From Oasisia sp. SBJ-2009 (Eukaryota; Annelida; Polychaeta; Sabellida; Siboglinidae), in the NCBI GenBank assembly GCA_964017155.1, contig OZ024854.1, forward strand, positions 68,962,754 through 69,026,753: a DNA stretch of 64,000 bases, given 5' to 3'. A program made the position numbers and the translations under genes. This document shows, in pieces, positions 1 through 11,719 of the stretch (position 1 is its first letter; each line of letters opens with the position of its first letter). The notes beneath the pieces were generated by a model, which did no database searches, was not told where the DNA came from, and worked only from the letters and a program-made list of their open reading frames with translations.

Positions 1-209
1 TGTTATTGTCTGTGTTTCATGTATTCCTATAACAGCACGCGCGATAAAGTTGCCTTTTGATAAATTCAAAATGTATCTTAAAAGAATAAAATGCGAAGTT
101 GTTTCCGATCTCACGAATGAGTTTGCATGATTCGCCAGAGGGCAGGACAAGCCGTTGTTTAAGCCAGTGATACAACATTGATTGGAGCCCAAATGTCAGT
201 CGCGGGACA

Positions 210-932
210 TGCCTGGCCTAGCCTCGGTTACCCAGACTCCGTGAGGTGGCAGCACTTTTAAGCCCCCTCAACTACGCCTGGGACAGTATATATGCTTAAG
301 TTTCTACATCCGGGCAGCCTTACCCCAGAATAGGGTAGAGACGCTGATTGGCTCTCAGGCCAACTATGAAATAAAAATTTAAATAACGATATAGTTTTAC
401 AAGATAATAATATCATTTGAAAAGTATTCACCATTGAACTTATAATAACACAACAGTAAGTAAAAATTCAAATTTACCGTTGTTTATAAAATAAGAATTA
501 CGGCAGGATTAACCAGTATCCGTGAGGTGGCAGCATTGTCTAGCCCGACACGGATAGCATACAAATTAAATAAGGAAACCTTTTGATCAAATAATGCTGT
601 ATTATAAAAACTATTAAAAATTAAACTTATATTAACCCAAAATAAATAGAAATACAAATTTGCAGTTGTTTATAAAAAAAAATATTACGGCAGTGTCCGT
701 GAGGTGGCAGCATTTTATAGATCACGCGGATACCAAACAAAAGCCGGCAAATGTCACCAGACTGTCTTCTCGGCGTAGTTCCGCAGCCGACCGACAGTCG
801 GTTAAGCGAGACTATGCCTGGCCTAGTCTCGTTTAACCGACTGTCGGTCGGCTGCGGAACTACGCCGAGTAGTTGAGGGGGCTTAAAAGTGCTGCCACCT
901 CACGGAGTCTGGGTAACCGAGGCTAGCCTGGC
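210..932. mobile_element. Foldback (MITE-like) element with nested inverted repeats
   Basis: The outer arms 219-275 and 869-925 are perfect 57-bp reverse complements. Directly inside the right arm is a second inverted repeat, 770-814 against 824-868, with 45-bp arms, one mismatch and a 9-base loop. The word tccgtgaggtggcagca occurs in direct orientation at about 239, 519 and 696, and inverted in the right arm. An internal segment (about 430-540) is partly duplicated at about 620-715. No open frame is present, so it is non-autonomous. A target-site duplication was not identified, so the exact ends and superfamily are open. Confidence 0.7.
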
Positions 933-2429
933 CTGGCCGCACGCACACTTGTTATACATTCATTTGATTGATAATAACATAAATTGTGATACAATAAATA
1001 CGCATAATATCAATAGGCATATACGTAAAAAACATTATAGCATGACCTAATAATGTGTGATGATGTCGTTAAACCTGCTCGCTAAACACGGAGAAATCAC
1101 GAAATTGACTCTATGCATTGGTTCAGAAAGAGGTCGGCAAGTTCGCTCGAGTTCGTTTTAATTATGTTGCTCTCATTAACAAGACGGACGAAATCCGATA
1201 AGCATATGCATACCTGTATTTGCTGATTAAAGCCAGTTTGCTGTAAAAGTATATTTTGAAGTTTTCTATATATTAGTTAAAAACGATGCTTGCCCAGTAT
1301 TTTTGGCAGCATCAAACCGAATAATATAATATGTTATTCGTCATATTATGACCAGCCCGAAATCAAGCAAGCAGGCCCAGTTACGCCAAATGGTGCAAGG
1401 ATTTGAAATGACGCAGCATTCAACTTGACGCCGAACTGGACATAAATGATTCGTCTCGCAACCTACAGGGAGGGACTAAGCGGTAGTATTCGGAAAAGTT
1501 GAGATGGTCGCTGGAGAACAAACTGTACCACCGCACTCCTTACTCTCAGGCGTGCGTGCGCGCGTGCGGGCGCGCGTGCGCGCGCGCGTGCGTGCGTGTG
1601 CATGCGTATTTGAAGTTGAAGAAACAGACGCACGTCTGAAAGTGATATTATACTAGATTATATTATGCCGCGTTTCACGGGGCACCATTTGGCAAATGTC
1701 AAGACACGAGTGTGACAATAAAAGGTAAACGGGAAAATAACGGAACGCTCGTAGGAATTCACTGTACACTCCTGGCGTCGATGGCTACCCGCTGAAACTG
1801 GTAATACTAATAGGCGACCCAAATGTTGGGTTCGACCCTATGTTAAGAACTGCTGTTGTATACCAATGCTTCGACTGTGTTGTGGGAGAAGTAACTTAAT
1901 CATAATACAAAACCGGTGTATCAACATTTAGCGAATAAGCACGTCCTTGTATGCACCAGGCACAAACTAATACTCACGCACACACGCACGCACACACGCA
2001 CACACGCACACACGCACACACGGGCCATTCCATCCCCATGTTACATAGAATGTCTGTCGGTTCGTGAAAACAAGTGGTGTGTAACGTGAACTGACTTCCC
2101 CAGTTTAGAACAACAACAACATCGTCGTGTGTAAGAAGTCGACAGACAAAGAGGTTCATATATTATGTCATACTATTTGTGTCTACAGCCCAAGCCCCAC
2201 GGTCCCTACTGCAGCCACAACTCCCGACAATGACAACGCTCCTGTCACCCAGTCCCTTCCTTGACGTCACGGTTCAGCATGCTATAAATTATATCTTTTG
2301 GGGAGTTCTGAAAATTGTTGATTTGGCCCAGAATGGCCTAAATGAGTATATCCTTCAAAAACATAGTTGTTTAACATAATAGTACTTTTATGAAATATAA
2401 AGTGCATTATAATTAATTATGTACAGGTG

Positions 2430-2431
<2 letters not shown>

Positions 2432-2494
<63 letters not shown>

Positions 2495-2503
2495 TATATA
2501 TTA
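2432..2503. repeat. (TA)n microsatellite
   Basis: An almost pure AT dinucleotide run of about 70 bases. Confidence 0.9.
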
Positions 2504-5500
2504 TCTTTTATGTCAGTTTCTTATTATCTTTTAATTGTTCTGTTACTTTTGTCTTTTATCTTTCCTGTTACTTTCGTTCAGCCGTATTTCTACCATCCTC
2601 ACCCTCCCAACCATCTCTTGCATTCTTACTTTTATATGTGCCTCAACATTGGGTTTGTGTTCAAGTGTAACAGTTTGTTTTGGTTTGATACTATTTTTAT
2701 AGTCCCTAACTTTCTGTTTATTCCCTTGTAAAATGCAACCTTTATTCGTTCAGACACTGCTTCAAGTCCCTGCCGATCCTTACTGGTCTAAGTTACAGGT
2801 ATACGACAAATGATTATGCCTGTCAGTTGTCAAAGAGGACATGCAACTCATATACCCGGAATGTCTACTGCCAGTTTGACAGCTGCGAATATAAACACCC
2901 GTCTCTCAACGCTACGGGCCTCGCTTCGACCAAGGGGGGTCTGGCAGCTTGGTTAGAATTGTTTTCTTCACAAAAATACTTATTTTTGAGTAATATTACA
3001 GAAAGTAAAACATGTTCATTTTAATAACATAATTTGTTTATTCAAAATAAAATACAAAGTCAAAGAGTCAAAATATTTGAAATGTTTTTTTACGGATTGT
3101 CACAACAATCCAATCCAGATCACTGTCATTTTTAGTTCTGGAGTGTTGTACTTTTTATATGTGAAACGGGGGGGGGGGGCGGACAGAATTTTTTGTTTAA
3201 TATCCTCGCTGTCATACATGTATACCCTAAAGGCTAAACTCTTTGGGCAGGATGCGAGGATTACTGCAAGCGCATCTGCATTATGCCGTATACTGGCTAT
3301 AGCCACATAGTTCGGCTGACTGGATTAATGTATTGCTCCTTGTGGCCAAGTAATCCGTTACTCCCGCAGAAATTCGTTCCGGGTTGCCGCAGCGGGAGAT
3401 CTACGTAATCAAGCCGAAAGTTGCGATTCGATGGCAATACACAAGCGTGTGAAGCGATGTCGCCATGGCAACAGTAGCGGCGACCTCTGCGGTGCGTCAT
3501 GATTGGCGATCATTTTGGCAGCGGCGAGACGCGCGGTTCGTAACCGACGCAGACAAAACAAAACCAGGGTGGCGACGAGGGGGGGATGCCGTTTGTGACG
3601 ACACAAACAAAGCCTCGTCCGCATTCACATTCACGCGCGTGTTGTCGACGCATGCGCGCGCGTACGCGGCAACAGGACTCGAGCTGAATCCGCGTCTGAT
3701 TTCTCTATTTCGACTGCGAGTTAGGGCGATTAATGGTTCGCCCGGAGTCTGGACAACGAGTCGTCGCAACGCCGTGCAATAGAGTCACACGGGATACACT
3801 CCATCATCACATAGGGCACGACTTGCACGCCCATGCTGTCTCATATCCCAGACATCTGCGCCACTGACAGGGCCAGGGGGCGGGGATGTTAGCGACAACG
3901 CCATGGCTTATGCCCAAACATGCAGGCAAGTATCGCCAACTCGTGTTCCTTTAAAATACTGACATCTTTTATGAGTAGGTCAATAAACGTATACTTGTAT
4001 TTTCATCATGTGAATTCAATTGTAGCGTACTCGAGTCAAGGACACGGACTGACGAAGTCGAAGGGAGATATGTCATATGTACATTCTACTCTCGCTGTCA
4101 GTCAGAGTTAATTAGAGTCTATCTCTGAATCCCTGAGTCTTGAGTGAAGTTAATCCTATTCGTAAAGTCTAAAGACGTAACTCGTAAGCCTGCAAGTAAG
4201 GCATTTTTGTTTCAAGTTTGTTAGCTGTTTGAGTTGATTTTTTGCTGTTTTTTGTTTACTGGCAGTGTTCATTAAGATATTATTACGGACATATTATTAA
4301 CAACATTTACAAAACTCATTTAAGTCTGTTTAATTAAGATGTTAATTACTGTATTAGTTTGTATAGTAACAATTAATGCAATTTTTCCTTGAAAGCGGTC
4401 AGTGCCTCACTGGATTATGTCAAACAACACATACAACACACATTTAGACAGACTAGTGTGGAAACTATAACTGTCAAAATGTGATGCAAGAGAGGATCCA
4501 GAATGCATGTAGTAATCAAAATTAATGATCAATGATTATTATGAACACTTGTACAATTAGAAATTAGTGGTGGGAAAATTACCACTGCCTTGGCTTCTGT
4601 TAAACAAACATATAAACTGACTAATCTCTAGTGCACAGACCTCTCAAATGTAAGGAAATATAGAGACATCATCTGACCAGTCAGCTGTAGACTACCCAGG
4701 ACAGATGATCAAATACCAGACTCCTGGGGCTTTGTTAGCCAAACACAGCCCGGGCTGTTAGCAGTGTTTATTACTTGAGACTGAGCACAGTGATAATAAT
4801 TATAACAAATGACAAACATGGCCTTGGTAAAAATGTGATTTCATCCTCTTAGCTAATATATACATAATTACTTTGGCAGCAACAGTAATTATTTTGGCCA
4901 CCGAATGCTCCCAAACCTTAGGCTGTGAATAGAATGCCAAATAATGATTTTGTTTTGGCAAGTGACAAACAAAACTCCATTGGAGCCAGACCATAATACT
5001 TAATTAAATTAACGTTTATTCCTAGAAAATGTTGAACTAATAAATCTAGCACATGATGTCATCGTAACGAGAGACCAAGAGTAGCTGGGAAATATAACAT
5101 TGAGAACCATTTAATTTGCCGTCACAGCAACTCTGTTTGATATTTACACTGATCAAATGGCACATCCCACCAAACGAGGGAACAGTGTACCAGTGGAGCC
5201 TTGTAAGGGGCTAAAATATTGATGGTGATGATTGGAGCAACTGAGTACGTGACTCAGGACGTGACGACTGACGACTGCAGGCATAACAACTAAGTACCTT
5301 AAAATGAGGGTGTCTCCTAGGTACTTTTTCATTTAATATTACATTCTTATGATTACAACATATATACATGTTGAAGGTTTACTGCCTGTCAAATTGTGTT
5401 TAATAGTCACTTTAGTAAGTTTGTAACAACGTTCATAATTTAAAAGATTCCACCCGCAAAGTTTAATCTGTCACTGAGCAGAAAAATAATATTTTTAAAT

Positions 5501-5989
5501 GGGTAAAGGTTATGTTAATGCAATATTTGAATCGTTGCACAACAACAAGAGTAGAGTAGATTGTTCTGAATTATTTGGCCTTGTTATAAAGTTTCTCTTT
5601 CAACTTTTGCTATAATGTAAATTTTAGTTTTATTACATTAATAGAGGTGTTGTTTGGCCTTTAATAACAAATATGTCCCATTAATTATTTTAGTGTGTTT
5701 GCAAAATTCTCAAGACTTGTTCAACTTTCTCTTTATGGTTAAACAATGTTTAATATGAACTATTAAATTATGTTGGGTGTTTATTTGCTTTATATGTTGT
5801 ATTCACGTGTTGTTATGGTATGCGCAGCAAATTTGTATACGAGTTATCTGATACAGATTGATACAGATTTATAAAGAATTTTAGGTAAAGAACACAGGTT
5901 GCCAACCCCAAAATGTGGTAGGTCTTATACACTGGTATGTCATAGGACTTGAAGATCCTGGCCAACTGTTCAGACAGCTTAATAATAAC

Positions 5990-6161
5990 AAATACAGGGA
6001 TTCCCCACCGCGACCTAATTAGGTCAATACTTAGTCATTTTAGTTGTGCGAATGCTAAATTGGTCTCATAAAACCAGCCATAAGCTGCATTGACTATTCG
6101 CTGTTAGCTGCGACCAGTAGACCGTGTAATTGCGTGTAAAGTTACATGAAACTGGGCCCTG
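5990..6161 (-). mobile_element. Dispersed repeat family R2, copy A
   Basis: About 172 bp, matching 17789-17967 in inverted orientation. Shared landmarks are an outer gggcccagtttca-type end, a GTGTAA(A)GTTAC-type block, a TGGTCTCAT word, and the opposite end around caggga-ttccccacc with gacctaattaggtc-like bases. There is no open frame. Strand is assigned arbitrarily relative to copy B. It is a short interspersed non-coding element of unknown class. Confidence 0.6.
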
Positions 6162-6268
6162 CTGTTTTGTTGTCGTAAAGTTTCGTGAGAGGTAAAACAC
6201 TTACTACTTCACTTTGAAAGAGTTGGGTACTTTATAGAAGCTTAAATTAGGAATTCACGGTGATGCAT

Positions 6269-6469
6269 GGCTTTATGCAGAGACCCGTCCACCTGTCATT
6301 TGGATGGGTAAAACCTGTTCTGGACGGGTAGAAATATGGCTGGATGGGTGATGGATTTATAGTCCATTTCAGGACAAACATTTCAAGTAGTTTGTAAACT
6401 GACTTAACAGTTGACATCTGTGTTCACCATAAAATGTGTGACTGGCAAAATGTTATCCTGCATAAGGCC
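6269..6469 (-). mobile_element. MITE-like family R1, copy 1
   Basis: About 201 bp bounded by ggctttatgcag and ctgcataaggcc, a 12-bp terminal inverted repeat with one mismatch. The body carries gacccgtccacc and gatgggta words and an internal aaatgtgtgactgg segment shared with copies at 8624, 10309 and 15888. It is inverted relative to copies 2 and 3. The 20-bp minisatellite starts two bases after its right end. No coding capacity is seen. Confidence 0.65.
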
Positions 6470-6471
6470 CT

Positions 6472-6957
6472 GTGGAGATGTGTGGTACTTGATGGAGGTG
6501 TGTAGTACTTCATGGAGATGTGTGGTACTTGATGGAGGTGTGTGGTACTTCATGGAGATGTGTGGTACTTGATGGAGGTGTGTAGTACTTCATGGAGGTG
6601 TGTGGTACTTGATGGAGGTGTGTAGTACTTCATGGAGGTGTGTGGTACTTGATGGAGGTGTGTAGTACTTCATGGAGATGTGTGGTACTTGATGGAGGTG
6701 TGTAGTACTTCATGGAGATGTGTGGTACTTGATGGAGGTGTGTAGTACTTCATGGAGGTGTGTGGTACTTGATGGAGGTGTGTAGTACTTCATGGAGGTG
6801 TGTGGTACTTGATGGAGGTGTGTAGTACTTCATGGAGATGTGTGGTACTTGATGGAGGTGTGTAGTACTTCATGGAGATGTGTGGTACTTGATGGAGGTG
6901 TGTAGTACTTCATGGAGGTGTGTGGTACTTGATGGAGGTGTGTAGTACTTCATGGAG
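6472..6957. repeat. Minisatellite, 20-bp unit in 40-bp dimers
   Basis: Tandem units of the type gatggaggtgtgtagtactt alternate with catggagatgtgtggtactt, so the real period is 40 bp. About 24 units are present. Confidence 0.95.
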
Positions 6958-7779
6958 GCATCAATTTGTTATTTTATGGAGTTGCATGATGATGATACTT
7001 TAGTACAGCTGCCACTGCAGCACCCTTCTCAGACATCACTTTGAAACACTTGCATGCCAACACTGTCAACCAGCTGTCATACACCACATGTCTTCACCTG
7101 TACTGAGCGATAGTAAGGAACCTGTCAGGTATGGTGGTGTTGTACTCGTATCAAACTTATAACTGGTGTCAGCAATAGGTTAAAAGGTCTCCATTGATCA
7201 GGCAACATAATACTTGATTGAATTAAGCCCTGCTATTGTCCGTGAACTTGACTAACTGAAGGGATTAACAAGGTATTGTTTACGGTGCATGCCACGTCAC
7301 GCTGACTGGTTATTTGGGTCGGTTTGATGTCCGATCGTTTAGGCAATTTCAATGGAGGTGGGCATGAAATAATGCAGTCATGTAGTGCTGATAACGTCAC
7401 TAATAACAATTAAAATAACATTTCACCAATTTGGTAAAGAGTTTTTATTTATTTTTGCAAAATAGCACACTCTTTCACCTATGGTGCAATTGGAGATCGG
7501 CAGTGCTAGCCTAGCAGATTGCACCATTCCCACCCACTGAGCCACCTGCCACAGTCTTCAGAACAAAGATTTGCATGCTACAATAAACTAATCGGTGGTT
7601 TAGTTTGTTTGTTTCAAAACAAATTTACTTAGACTTAGTCACTAACAAAAACAATTATTCCATTATAGTAATACGGAATAGGTTTGTGACACATATAAGG
7701 ACATAATGTGGTTAAAAATATTTGTTTCATAAATTTAACTAAAATCCATATAAAAATGGAGTACAGCTATATCACTTAA

Positions 7780-8262
7780 AAAACGCCAAAATCCGTATCG
7801 GATACAGGCATCCCGTATCATGTGGCAAGCCTGGTGCACCATAAACCTATCAACACTCTGAGGCCCCTCTGGTATATGACAGTCAATGCCCAGACTGCAA
7901 CCAACACCACATGTACAGGGGAAACAGCGAGACCACTGGGCACACGAATTAAAGAACACCTATCATGTCGCCACCTATTGGCAATAAGCAAACACAAGTT
8001 GAACACAGGCCACCCGTGTTGAATGAGGGATGTAAACATCCTAGACCTTGAAGAGAACTGGCACAGGAGAAAAATGAAAGAGGCCATAAACATACATGGG
8101 GGGTGCTGTCTCTAAACAGAGACATTGGACAAGGACTCTCTCCAGTCATGCTCCATCTTGTGTCACATGATGTAAAGTCACGTGACATGACAGTGAAATT
8201 CAGTCTGCTGTGAGAGACAGCTGAAATACACGGAAAACAACGAAAAAAGTTTCTTGAGAGGT
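7780..8262 (+). pseudogene. Decayed GIY-YIG endonuclease region of a Penelope-like retroelement
   Basis: Translation across three frames gives VYDSQCPDC, then GETARPLGTRIKEHLSCRH, LAISKHKLNTGHPC, then LDLEENWHRRKMKEAI and NRDIGQGLSP. The block order (cysteine pair, TARPLGTRI-EH, TGH, then LE-NW-RR--KEAI) is the one seen in GIY-YIG domains at the C-terminus of Penelope-like elements and related retroelement proteins. At least two frameshifts and internal stops break it, so it is inactive. No reverse transcriptase was found upstream, which points to a 5'-truncated copy. The assignment to Penelope rather than another GIY-YIG retroelement is an inference. Confidence 0.65.
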
Positions 8263-8623
8263 AGATCATTTACTAATTAACAATGAACCAAGAAACCGAA
8301 TCATTACATTCAAATATCATTCAAAGTTGTTTTTAAGATATTCTGAATTTAAACCAGCAACTGTGCTATCTGGTTGTTGAAATTAGTGACTGTTTTCAAA
8401 TAGGTTTCAAGAATGTATTTCTTTAACTTCTTTTAACTTGACCAAAAACATGGGTGACACACCATTTGTTTTACTAATTACATCTTCACAAGAAGTTACT
8501 GAGCATGTAGCCAAGTCAGGGAGTTCAGTTGCTTTCTGTAAGTCACCTAACTGTGACATTGGTGTTTGCATGGTTATGTTCTAAAAAATATATATATAAA
8601 ATTCCACAGTTAAATGTTCTCAT

Positions 8624-8864
8624 GGCTTTATGCAGGATCAAAATGTTGCCATTTACACGTTTTGGTGGACACATGGATGTTAACTTTAACTGTGTCTGAT
8701 GACCTGAAATGAACTAAAAACACACATGTGACACACCATTTACACTCACTTTTAAGGCATAACTAACAAAATCTATGGCGTTGGAAGACCTTTTTTGCTC
8801 CTTAATTGTTTACCTATCCACCGACATTTCTGTCAAAATGTCGGTTGGATGGGTCTCATAAATG
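8624..8864 (+). mobile_element. MITE-like family R1, copy 2 (right end degraded)
   Basis: Begins with ggctttatgcagg and shares ttttggtggacacatgga, gtgtctgatgacctgaaatg and cacttttaaggcataact with copy 3. The right terminal repeat is eroded to ggatgggtctcataaatg. Confidence 0.6.
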
Positions 8865-9370
8865 TTCTTAAAATGGCCTCTAAATGTGCATTATGAGTTG
8901 ATGACACATGAACTCACACGTTGGCTGATGCATTGTCACTCCCAGTAACAGGAGCCACTCATTGTCACTTATCATTGTTTGTCCAACTTTAAGGGAGCCA
9001 CAAGTCCTGTAGATCCAGTTACAAACACAAATCAATCTAATTGCAGGTTAACTGAGTTTATCAGCACATGGCAAATACATTAAATGTTATATTGTTGTCA
9101 ATGGTCAAACCTCACTTATTGTGAAACACACTGGCAGCTGATGATGTTGTTCTTACATCAGCTACTAGTTGAGTTACCCAGTTTTGCATTGGGGAAACAA
9201 CTGTTTGAGATAGAGCTGAATGGATATCTGTAAACTTGGGAGCACCTGAGAGGTGGGATCCAGGGGCCCTGGTGGGAGGGAATCCAGGGGCCCTGGTGGG
9301 AGGGAATCCAGCGGTTCCCAGATCACATCCCTCAGGGACCCTCAGATTCCATCCTACACTCCACACGCAC

Positions 9371-10120
9371 CCCCAGGTCCCATACACCAGGGCCCCCAGG
9401 TCCCATACACCAGGGCCCCCAGGTCCCATACACCAGGGCCCCCAGGTCCCATACACCAGGGCCCCCAGGTCCCATACACCAGGGCCCCCCGGTCCCATAC
9501 ACCAGGGCCCCCAGATCCCATACACCAGGGCCCCCAGGTCCCATACACCAGGGCCCCCAGGTCCCATACACCAGGGCCCCCAGGTCCCATACACCAGGCC
9601 CCCCAGACCCCATACACCAGGGTCCCCAGGTCCCATACACCAGGGCCCCCAGGTCCCATACACCAGGCCCCCCAGACCCCATACACCAGGGCCCCCAGGT
9701 CCCATACACCAGGGCCCCCAGGTCCCATACACCAGGGCCCCCCGGTCCCATACACCAGGGCCCCCAGATCCCATACACCAGGTCCCATACACCAGGGCCT
9801 CCAGGTCCCATACACCAGGGCCCCCAGATCCCATACACCAGGGCCCCCAGGTCCCATACACCAGGGCCTCCAGGTCCCATACACCAGGGCCCCCAGGTCC
9901 CATACACCAGGGCCCCCAGGTCCCATACACCAGGCCCCCCAGACCCCATACACCAGGGTCCCCAGGTCCCATACACCAGGGTCCCCAGGTCCCATACACC
10001 AGGGCCCCCAGGTCCCATACACCAGAGCCCCCAGGTCCCAAACACCAAGGCCCCCAGGTCCCATACACCAGGGCCCCCAGATCCCATACACCAGGGCCTC
10101 CAGGTCCCATACACCAGGGC
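9371..10120. repeat. Minisatellite, 23-bp C-rich unit
   Basis: Units of cccaggtcccatacaccagg plus gcc, about 32 copies, with one shortened unit near 9780. A related G-rich prelude with unit ggtgggagggaatccagggg occupies about 9243-9310. Because 23 is not a multiple of three, each frame cycles through a 23-residue pattern without stops on both strands. These open frames are repeat artefacts. Confidence 0.95.
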
Positions 10121-10308
10121 ACTGACACTGGTTCATCACGGATTATCTGTGACACTACACATTGTCTGCACAGACAGGGTCCATGGTTGTGTTAACTAGT
10201 TCAGCTGGTTAGTGAATATTTACAGGTCGTGCACTGGAATATTTGAGCACAAGAGGCTGATCTAATTTGAATACAATTAGCAAGTCGAGTAGACACAAGT
10301 CTGACCAG

Positions 10309-10555
10309 GGCTTGATGCAGGATAACATTATTGCCAGTCATACCTGTTTTGGTGGACACATGGATGTTTACTGTTAAGCCAGTTTACAAACTTTAAAATG
10401 TGTCTGATGACCTGAAATGGACTACAAACTCACACGAGATACCAGTTACACTCACTTCTAAGGCATAACTGACAATATCTATGGTCATATTTCTACCCAT
10501 CCACATTGGTTTTTACCCATCCAAATGACGGGTGGACGGGTCTCTGCATAAAGCT
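10309..10555 (+). mobile_element. MITE-like family R1, copy 3 (best preserved)
   Basis: About 247 bp from ggcttgatgcag to ctgcataaagct, which are imperfect terminal inverted repeats. Internal words shared with copy 2 are listed there. The right portion gacgggtggacgggtctc is shared, inverted, with the left end of copy 1. Confidence 0.7.
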
Positions 10556-10692
10556 AAGGGTCCGACAAATATGTTGTCAATTGTTGAGACATTTGTGTAT
10601 GTTCTGTGCCAGGTGCAAACCAAAGGTTCACAGACCACATAAAATGTACGCTGTTATTGCCTTCAAAATAGCTCCATTGGAATTGATACACC

Positions 10693-11359
10693 TGGGTCAG
10701 CAGTGTCATCAACTTGTCACCTGGGTCAGCAGTGTCATCAACTTGTCACCTGGGTCAGCAGTGTCATCAACTTGTCACCTGTGTCAGCAGTGTCATCAAC
10801 TTGTCACCTGGGTCAGCAGTGTCATCAACTTGTCACCTGGGTCAGCAGTGTCTTCAACTTGTCACCTGGGTCAGCAGTGTCATCAACTTGTCACCTGGGT
10901 CAGCAGTGTCATCAACTTGTCACCTGGGTCAGTAGTGTCATCAACTTGTCACCTGGGTCAGCAGTGTCATCAACTTGTCACCTGGGTCAGCAGTGTCATC
11001 AACTTGTCACCTGGGTCAGCAGTGTCATCAACTTGTCACCTGGGTCAGTAGTGTCATCAACTTGTCACCTGGGTCAGCAGTGTCATCAACTTGTCACCTG
11101 GGTCAGTAGTGTCATCAACTTGTCACCTGGGTCAGCAGTGTCATCAACTTGTCACCTGGGTCAGCAGTGTCATCAACTTGTCACCTGGGTCAGCAGTGTC
11201 ATCAACTTGTCACCTGGGTCAGTAGTGTCATCAACTTGTCACCTGGGTCAGCAGTGTCATCAACTTGTCACCTGGGTCAGCAGTGTCATCAACTTGTCAC
11301 CTGGGTCAGTAGTGTCATCAACTTGTCACCTGGGTCAGCAGTGTCATCAACTTGTCACC
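10693..11359. repeat. Minisatellite, 29-bp unit
   Basis: Unit begins gggtcagcagtgtcatcaac and ends ttgtcacct. About 23 copies with very low divergence; the common variant is cag to tag in the first third. Confidence 0.95.
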
Positions 11360-11605
11360 GCTGTGTAGGAGCTTCATCGTGGAGAACAAAACTGACTCGG
11401 TGTATCTTGAGAAAGCTGCTAAGCGCCCCCTAGCAGGCCAACTTCGAACCACAACCTGCTGGCAGTCCAACAAGTTTGGGATTGCTCCTCGTATGCTAGG
11501 CACACTTTACCACAGTAATATAGTATTCAAACCTCAGATCTACTGTTGCCTGCCAGAGGCAGTTGGTAAAAATATTTGAGTAGACCGTTTGTTTTGGGAA
11601 GATTG

Positions 11606-11699
<94 letters not shown>

Positions 11700-11712
11700 A
11701 TATATATATTAT
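11606..11712. repeat. (TA)n microsatellite
   Basis: AT dinucleotide run interrupted by a few g and c bases. Confidence 0.9.
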
Positions 11713-11719
11713 ATACACA

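Larger units (their letters stand above)
936..6268. other. Gene-free stretch with CpG-rich and simple-sequence patches
   Basis: No recognisable coding region was seen. It holds a GCGCGT-type alternating purine-pyrimidine block at about 1551-1610, a CACACGCACG block at about 1975-2021, an AT dinucleotide tract near 2433-2503, a G run near 3169-3178 and a CpG-rich block at about 3360-3790. That block is open in several frames on both strands but encodes nothing I recognise. The rest is AT-rich single-copy-looking sequence. Confidence 0.5.

Noticed and set aside
2189..2264. Possible terminal coding exon after a good acceptor (tgtgtctacag) encoding a Pro/Thr-rich tail
   Set aside because: Only about 25 low-complexity codons, no upstream exon found and no family match; too weak to annotate.
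3465..3782. 105-codon frame in a CpG-rich block
   Set aside because: The opposite strand is equally open and the sequence resembles no family; stop-poor frames are expected in CpG-rich DNA.
7490..7560. Possible tRNA-derived sequence on the minus strand (GGTGGCTCAGTGGGTGGGA)
   Set aside because: A-box-like bases are present but no convincing B box follows.
9112..10195. Proline- or glycine-rich, collagen-like open frames
   Set aside because: The 23-bp unit is not a multiple of three, so every frame reads the same 23-residue cycle; several frames on both strands are open at once.
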